This document shows positions 57,356-64,000 of a DNA stretch of 64,000 nucleotides, piece by piece. Source of the stretch: Leucaena leucocephala (taxonomy: Eukaryota; Streptophyta; Magnoliopsida; Fabales; Fabaceae). The DNA lies in NCBI GenBank assembly GCA_037074615.1, contig CM073522.1, positions 29,386,962 through 29,450,961 of the forward strand. The letters are read 5' to 3'. Made by a program: the position numbers and the translations under genes. A model generated the notes under the pieces. It was given only the letters and a program-made list of their open reading frames with translations, was not told the origin of the DNA and ran no database searches. Numbering within the stretch: position 1 is the stretch's first letter; the number at the start of each line of letters is the position of its first letter.

Positions 57356-60300
57356 ATGGGTAAGGAAGTAGAAGCTCCTTTGCTTGTAAAGAGTGGTGAA
57401 GAAGAGAACATTGGTGTTGTGGTATCATCGGCTTCTGAAAATAGTACGTTTTGCCAAGAGTTGAAGACGGTAAGTTCCATGGCTGCTCCAATGGTGGCCG
57501 TTACCGTGTCTCAGTATCTTCTGCAAGTCGTGTCCATGATGATGGTCGGGCACATTGGGAAACTCGCCTTCTCCGGCGTCGCAATCGCCACTTCTTTTGC
57601 TGAAGTCACCGGCTTCAGTGTTCTTGTAAGCCCTCTTTGTTTCTGCTTGATGATTTATATCCAGTTTGTCTTATTATTCTAAGGTTTTTATTTCTCTTTT
57701 AGCTAAAGTTAAAATCCACTGACTGATTTTTCTAGGGACGAAGCCACTCGATGCCAAAAGTTCGGATTTAGTGCTAATCCTGTGGCTGTGTCACATGAGA
57801 AAAAAGTATCAATGGGTCTTTTCCTTCTGATTCTTAGTCGATTCACTTGATTTTAGAGCTGATTTTATTTTTAGAGTTTATTAATGATGATGTGCTTTGT
57901 GCATCAGTTTCCTCCTCTGCTCTTGATTCAAGGGATCCCTTTCAGCTTAATCCACTTTTGCCATGATTAAAATTTGTACTTTAGCTTGAAAGTTTGTTTT
58001 TTTATAAGCTGAAGTAAGATTCTATGGCTGGTTTTATATTTCTTTGCCTGTCACTTTTCATATTTATTTTTTTGGTTCAAATTTTTACTGGTCTCTGGGG
58101 AGAAGGCACATGATCTTGAAAAGGTAGGACTTGAGACACTGATCTTGAGAAGTATAATGGCAATAATATAAAACTCTGTTCTTCGAACTCGGTCTATTAA
58201 ACGATCGTACAATAAGTTTGGATCAGGTTGCACAAAGAAAAATCATTTCTGAAATGAAATCCATACGACTTAATTTGAGCAGATTAAATGAATAAGGAGG
58301 GAGTTTGTATATTTTGCAGATTTCATCTCTTTTTGAAGATGAAACTTTCTTTAATGGCCAAACAGAGGGGGGGAAAGATCATTCTGGCTTTTAGCTGATA
58401 AGTATTAATTAATAATTCTATCTGCTTATTCCATCTTATTTTTTTGATCCTGACATCATGAACTTTTGAGACAGATTCTTCTCAGTGATTTAAAGCTAGA
58501 GCTTGAAAAATCCTTCATTCCAACTCAACACAAATTTTTATTTCACTTAAGTTTGTGCTCTTATATTTTGTAAGTTTGTTCGGTGCTTCTGAAGACCTAA
58601 CACATATAAGGACAGGCTTGCAATATCTAGATGCCTTATTCTTTTTGTAAAGAAATTTTGGCTTCAATTAAGTATTCAAACTTGGATCCTCTGGCCACTC
58701 TAATATGCTATGCACGGCTCATTCATTCAGATCTTGACAATGAAGAACCGATTGCTCTTGAACTGAACTGTATCTTGTTTGACACTGTTTATCTTGTTCT
58801 GTGGCTGTGCCTGATTCCATATTTTCTCATGTTAGTTTCTGATGGTTGACTTGATTCTGAATTATGTTTCAGATAGGAATGGCTGGTGCATTGGAAACTC
58901 TATGTGGGCAAACTTATGGTGCAGAAGATTTCAAAAAGCTGGGGAACTATACATGCTGTGCAATATTCTCATTGATGTTTGTTTGTGTCCCTATATCTGT
59001 ATTGTGGATATTCATGGATAAAATACTATTACTATTTGGCCAAGACCCTGAGATTTCTCACGTTGCTCGAGTATATTGCATATACCTCATCCCTGCGCTG
59101 TTTGGCTATGGTGTTCTTCAATCACTGGTTCGCTACTTCCAGACTCAGTGTATGATCTATCCCATGGTTTTGAGCTCAATTGCGGTTCTGTGTTTGCATG
59201 TTCCTGTGTGTTGGGTTCTAGTGTATGGATTGGGAATGGGACACGTTGGAGCGGCATTAGCCATTGGGATTTCGTATTGGTTGAATGTCATCGGGCTTGG
59301 ACTTTATATGAAGTATTCTAAAGCATGTGAGAAAACACAGATTGTGTTCTCTAGTACTGCTTTACTAAACATTGCAGAGTTTCTCCAATTTGCTATCCCT
59401 TCTGGACTTATGGTTTGGTAAATTCCTAAAGCATTTTCTGTCTTTTCCGACAGAAAATGGCGGTTTTCTGTTGTTTATGTTTTTGTGTTCTGTTTTCTTT
59501 TGTTCTCTTGTTCTAATTTTATCATCTCATTTAAATGTTTTTGTAGCTTTGAATGGTGGTCCTTTGAGTTACTCACCCTACTTGCCGGGCTTTTGCCTGA
59601 TCCACAACTTGAAACCTCAATTCTATCTGTCTGGTGAGTTTTCTTTGAATCAATCTCTCATCAGTTGTGGATATAAAGTGTCTAAATGGCTTCCTCTAAT
59701 TCTTCTCTTAAAATCTCTGCAGCCTGAGCATTACAACATTGCACTACTTCGTTCCTTATGGTGTTGGAGCAGCTGCAAGGTTTGTTCTAAAATCGGTACT
59801 CATATGAACGGCTTCAATACACTTGTAATCTCTCTAGTTTTCCAAAAGTTTCACTTTGGTCACTCTGATCTTTAAAATCAGGTTACACATCGGAGTCAAA
59901 TGTCAATTACTGAGCAAGTAACAATCAAGTTAACATATTGTTTAGTTTGACTTTAAATTTTGAGTGTATTATGTCATAGAAAAGAGACAAAAAGCATACT
60001 TAACTTTATGAATGCATAAATGTGTGTTGTTTCTTATAGAAGTATCTGTTGCACTGAAAAATCTCCCATGATTCTTGCTATGCTGCAGTACTCGTGTTTC
60101 AAACGAACTAGGAGCAGGTAATCCCAGGAGAGCACGAAATGCTGTTCGCGTAGTTCTGGTGATTGGGATCGCTGAAGCAGTTGTCATTAGCACTGCCTTC
60201 TTCTTCTGCCGTCACATACTGGGATATGCTTACAGCAATGATCTAGAAGTGGTAAATTATGTTGCTGAAATGGTTCCTTTCCTTTGTCTATCTGTGAGTT

Positions 60301-61452
60301 CAGACAGTCTTGCAGGAATCCTATGTGGTGAGTTACTGAGTTTCTTGTTCATAGATAGCATCATCCCCTGAAAATCAGACACTTGAAAAACAAAATTGAA
60401 GCACAATTTAAGAGTGGATTGTTTTATACATTTGCAGGGATTGCAAGAGGTGGGGGATTCCAGCAAGTAGGAGCATATGTGAACCTTGGTGCGTATTATC
60501 TGATTGGAACTCCTATTTCTGTCTTACTGGGATTTGTACTTCATTGGAGAGCCAAGGGACTCTGGCTTGGAATCCTAGCAGGCACCACTGTTCAAGCAGT
60601 TGTGCTTGTTTTTGTAACATCCTTCACAGATTGGGAGAAAGAGGTAAATCACACACACATATTATACTCCTCTCAAGTCCTTATAAGACTCATTTTCTAA
60701 TATAAATTATATTAGAAAATATATCTTATATTAAGGATTGGATGAATAGTTTTTTACAATTAACTCAATTATGGGCTTGTTCTGGATTAGTTTTTGTAAC
60801 CCCAAAAACTAGTTAAAAAGCCTAAAAGTCAATTTGACACATATTATACTCTTTTAGTTTTTTATATAAGACTTATTTTGTAGTGTAATTTGTACTAAAA
60901 AATAAGTTTTATATCAAGGATCGGATGAGTAGTTTTTTTAGAATTCACTTAATTATGGGCTTGTTTTGGGTTAGTTTTTGTAACCCCAAAAGTTAGTTAA
61001 AAAGCTTTAAGTCAATTTGAGCTCAAAACTTATATTTGGATTGACATTGGAGTCAAATGAATCAAGTTAACTTGAAGTCAGATTTCGAAGCTTTTGGGGT
61101 TCCAAAATCTAAATGGGTATTTAAATAAACTTTATTTAGAAAAAGGCATCTACATATACATCATATTATACTAATTGTTTTTGAATCTAAACTTCATTTT
61201 GCAAAATACAATGGAACCAGTTTGTGTGCTCATCAAAGTGCTCAACCGGTTCCAAATATAATTGGAGTAAAAAGTCACTTTTGCAATTTGCAAACGTTAA
61301 TTCAAACAACCCCTATTTCATGAAGAAGCCCTATATATAACACTTATCTGTGTAATTTGATAGAAACTGAGGTGTGGCGATTGCAGGCAAGGAAAGCGAG
61401 GGAAAGAATACAAAAGGAGTCTTCAGACAAACCGAATAACGAATCTGTATGA
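57356..61452 (+). CDS. DTX: MATE/DTX efflux transporter, gene 2
   Basis: Seven exons (57356-57625, 58873-59417, 59547-59633, 59723-59779, 60089-60327, 60438-60643, 61387-61452) join in phase to 489 residues. Family signatures are SMAAPMVAVTVSQYLLQVVS, MMMVGHIGKLAFSGVAIATS, IGMAGALETLCGQTYGAEDF, HVGAALAIGISYWLNVIGLG, STRVSNELGAGNPRRARNAV and GGGFQQVGAYVNLGAYYLIG. Twelve hydrophobic segments are expected. It would export metabolites or xenobiotics; the substrate is unknown. Exons 2-6 have exactly the lengths of those in gene 1 (545, 87, 57, 239, 206), showing common descent by tandem duplication, while the first and last exons and all introns differ. The hydrophilic N-terminus (MGKEVEAPLLVKSGEEENIG) is longer and typical of the DTX clade. 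The last intron contains a 182-bp tandem duplication. No disabling change was seen. Confidence 0.95.
60657..61020. repeat. 182-bp tandem duplication in the last intron of MATE gene 2
   Basis: ACATATTATACTC begins units at 60657 and 60839. Both include ATTATGGGCTTGTT, TTAGTTTTTGTAACCCCAAA and AGTCAATTTGA. The inner part (AAGACTCATTTTCTAATATA) resembles the inverted, AT-rich Stowaway-type sequences in this window. Confidence 0.88.
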
Positions 61453-64000
61453 AGTGGAATAGAGAGAAAAACCAGAAGGTAATAAGGTAAAGTAGAGAAG
61501 AAGAGAGAGATGAATGAAACTACTAACAGCAAGTTGTTGTTCATCCATCTGTGCAAGTGCAAGAGTAATATTTTTAGTTTGTTTTTTGAGCTGTTAAGAT
61601 CCGGCCACGGAAACAGAAGGGGGAGAGAGAGAGAGAAGGGGGTAGTGGACTGGTAGGTGGGAGAGTTTGTGTCGTGTGCTGGAGAGTGTCCTTTTGTGTT
61701 GTGTGCGGGGAATGGAGAATGTGATACGGGTCTGAGTCAGAGTGGGGGCCACTTTTGATGTCGTTTCAGCTTTGTGGGGAGCCTAGTGCTGGCGGAAATT
61801 AGGTGGTTGTTTGTTTGTACATATATAATAGAGATAGGAGATTAAGATATCTCTGACTTTTTGGACGGGATTTGTGTGGCCACGTGTGTAATGCTCTCTT
61901 ATTATTAGCATCTATCCTTCTGGTACAGGGCATCTTATACGTATATATATAATCCAAAAAGAAGAAGATGAATATTGAGTAACTATAGAAAATTGGGCGA
62001 TGTTGTTCAATCTTGGTATCATGGGAGAATTGAATTTTTTTTCCAAGTATGGATATACGAATCACGTATGTACTGAAATTTCTGTTTTTATTTTGAAATT
62101 TTTTTATGTAGTTTAGAGAAGTTGATGGGGACTCTCAATAAAATCTGAGGACGAGGAGGTATATGTACGATGTGTATACCATTAAAGATATTTTTTCTAG
62201 GGATAATTAAATTTTGAAATTTGTACTATAATGCGTGGAACACATGGTGGTGGTCCAACCAAGGTGGGCTTTGTTTTGGAAGACGAGAAAGCTGCTGGGG
62301 CCATGGCAAACCAGTGCTAAATTTGTCAAGACATGAGATTACAATGTATCCTATAAAAAAAATTGAAGTAGTCACATTTAAGTATTAATTATTAATTACT
62401 TTTTGGGGAGGCAGATGGCTAAGGCATGAAAATGAGGGGGGGGGGGGGGGAAGTGGGATGGGTTGAAAGAAGAAATGAATACATAATTTGAAGGAGTGGG
62501 GCCCATGAGTATCAAAGAAGGAGTGGGGTATGTGACAGTCCGCGGCGGGATGAGAGTGGGAATCGTGATGGATCTGATCTCTCCTGGTCCTACAATAATC
62601 ATCAATACGAGGCTATGAGCTCTCAGGTTGCATTAATTTCTAACGTAATCCTTATTGATTAATTGATAAAATATATATATATATGATTATTTAAAATATA
62701 TTTAATATTTAAAAAATATTTTTTTATTATAATTTTAAAAGATATTTAGGAAGATATTTTAACTTTTGAGTACTTAAATTTATGTTTGAGAGTAATCGAT
62801 AGTTCGTCTTACGCGATATTAATATTGCCTATAAAAATAACAATTTTATTATATCTTTAGATTATAGATGAGTTTAATTTTTTTTTAATTTATGTACCAA
62901 ACAAAAAATTTTAGCCTAAGCCTTAAGACCCAATTTATTAAAGCCCTCATCTCTCAGCTACATGTGAGTCTGTGTAGGTCAACACCTGCAGCATTTTTAT
63001 ATAAGCTTTGATCCCACCCCATTTGGTGCATAATATGAGTAACTCTCTACTACCAACTAAAGAACGTCCGTTTGTTGATTAAATTTGTTTAAAATCAATT
63101 TTTTTAAAATTTTATTCCTATTAAAAAATGTATATTAAAAACTAATAAGTTGTTGGTAAAACATATTTGAATTCTAAAAAGTATACTTGTGGGAAGAGAT
63201 AAAATTTATTTATACTACGGGTTTAGAAAGGATACATATATCATTGACTAAATAATAATGATAGAAAAAGAATACAGATTAAATGAAGAGAGAATTACTC
63301 AAAGCCCTCATAGAAAAGAATTTATTATTAAATTATCTAATAATTAAATAGTCCCTAATGACTTTGGAGTGATAGATTTAATCTATGTAATTACTAAATT
63401 ATTTTTATGTATAAATGTTAAGTTATTAGGAATACGATGACGACTTCACGTGACATAAATAATAATTGAGGGACAAATAATAATAAATTGTTGTGGCACA
63501 TTGAAACATTAATTATAAGAGTAAAATTGATAAACCGGAATTAATTAGTTTGCAAGTGATGTATATTATGAATAAAAAATATTTTAAAAATTGATTTATA
63601 TGGTAGATTGGAGAAAATATTATAAAACATTTTCATAAAATAGAAGTAGTGCATGTTGGGAAAGCAACTGAAGATCAATCATATGTTTAAATCATGCTTT
63701 TGGAGCAATCCCACCCAAACACCCTCGTCATAAAATTGATTATGAAGTAGAAACCATGATTCCATCAGAACTCGGAAGCTGTTGAGAGCAATATTGACTG
63801 TCAAACACGGTGCATATACCAAAATACCCGAAATTTGCAACTTATGTAATTATCACATTAATTTATATCCCTTTCTAGTAATTTATAGATAAAAAAAATA
63901 TTCTAAACAACAAATATTCACATATTTTAAGTTTAATCAATATCACATTTTTCATAAAAATCTATTCTACTTCCCATTTTCAAGATATAATTTTTGTTTT
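61453..64000. other. MATE gene 2 3' region and AT-rich spacer
   Basis: The 3' UTR and flank include a GA-rich stretch (about 61617-61640) and a run of 15 G at 62436-62450. The rest is AT-rich with no recognised gene. The ORF at 62396-62605 (minus) is a translation of the G/C run. Confidence 0.6.

Noticed and set aside
57198..57491. 97-codon ORF antisense to MATE2 exon 1
   Set aside because: It is a shadow of the coding strand and the GA repeat.
1..64000. CRISPR arrays, bacterial operons, rRNA genes and true tRNA genes
   Set aside because: None was seen. The only tRNA-like sequences are SINE heads, which do not form a complete cloverleaf.

Overview
The window is nuclear DNA of a flowering plant, most likely a eudicot. 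It is AT-rich, has long AT-rich spacers with plant-type GT-AG introns, and carries plant-only gene families (PADRE/DUF4228, Rf-like PPR, LIG6, MATE/DTX). Transposons are dense: a CACTA element with tnp2/DUF4216/DUF4218 domains, a Copia-like solo LTR, a miniature LTR element, a tRNA-like SINE family, and Stowaway- and Harbinger-like MITEs. I cannot name the species. Intron-exon models below were built by hand from splice signals, phase continuity and family knowledge; no alignment was run.

Layout. 1-4545: one end of a CACTA transposon (minus strand) with a tnp2 transposase broken by only two nonsense codons and a small coiled-coil ORF. 8555-10969: a PADRE-domain gene split by a 1,879-bp solo LTR with a perfect 5-bp target duplication. 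The LTR carries a 22-bp-periodic TCGCGA minisatellite. 13728-17447: a DNA ligase 6 (LIG6) copy that has lost its middle, including the ligase active-site lysine region. 19300-20997 (minus): an Rf-like PPR gene with three lesions. 21873-23910: ASF1 histone chaperone, apparently intact, with a GC-AG intron. 25391-29051 (minus; 5' UTR to about 30640): a U1/JAZ-type zinc-finger protein gene whose first coding intron holds a 1.39-kb TRIM-like LTR element with primer-binding site, polypurine tract and its own ORF. 34739-38251: a ThDP-dependent 2-hydroxyacyl-CoA lyase/oxalyl-CoA decarboxylase. 38717-39106: two SINEs in tandem with a target sequence present three times. 44048-49809 and 57356-61452: two tandem MATE transporter genes of the DTX family with the same seven-exon structure.

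Five genes look functional: ASF1, the zinc-finger gene, HACL and the two MATE genes. PADRE, LIG6 and PPR are broken. There is no operon logic here; apart from the MATE pair, the genes are unrelated neighbours. The most notable material is in the mobile fraction and gene wreckage: the LTR minisatellite, the non-autonomous LTR element with an unfamiliar coiled-coil protein, the triple-target-site SINE pair, the LIG6 deletion with a possible microhomology junction, and an unidentified exon-like block inside a LIG6 intron. I do not see a clear new biological system; these are the best leads.
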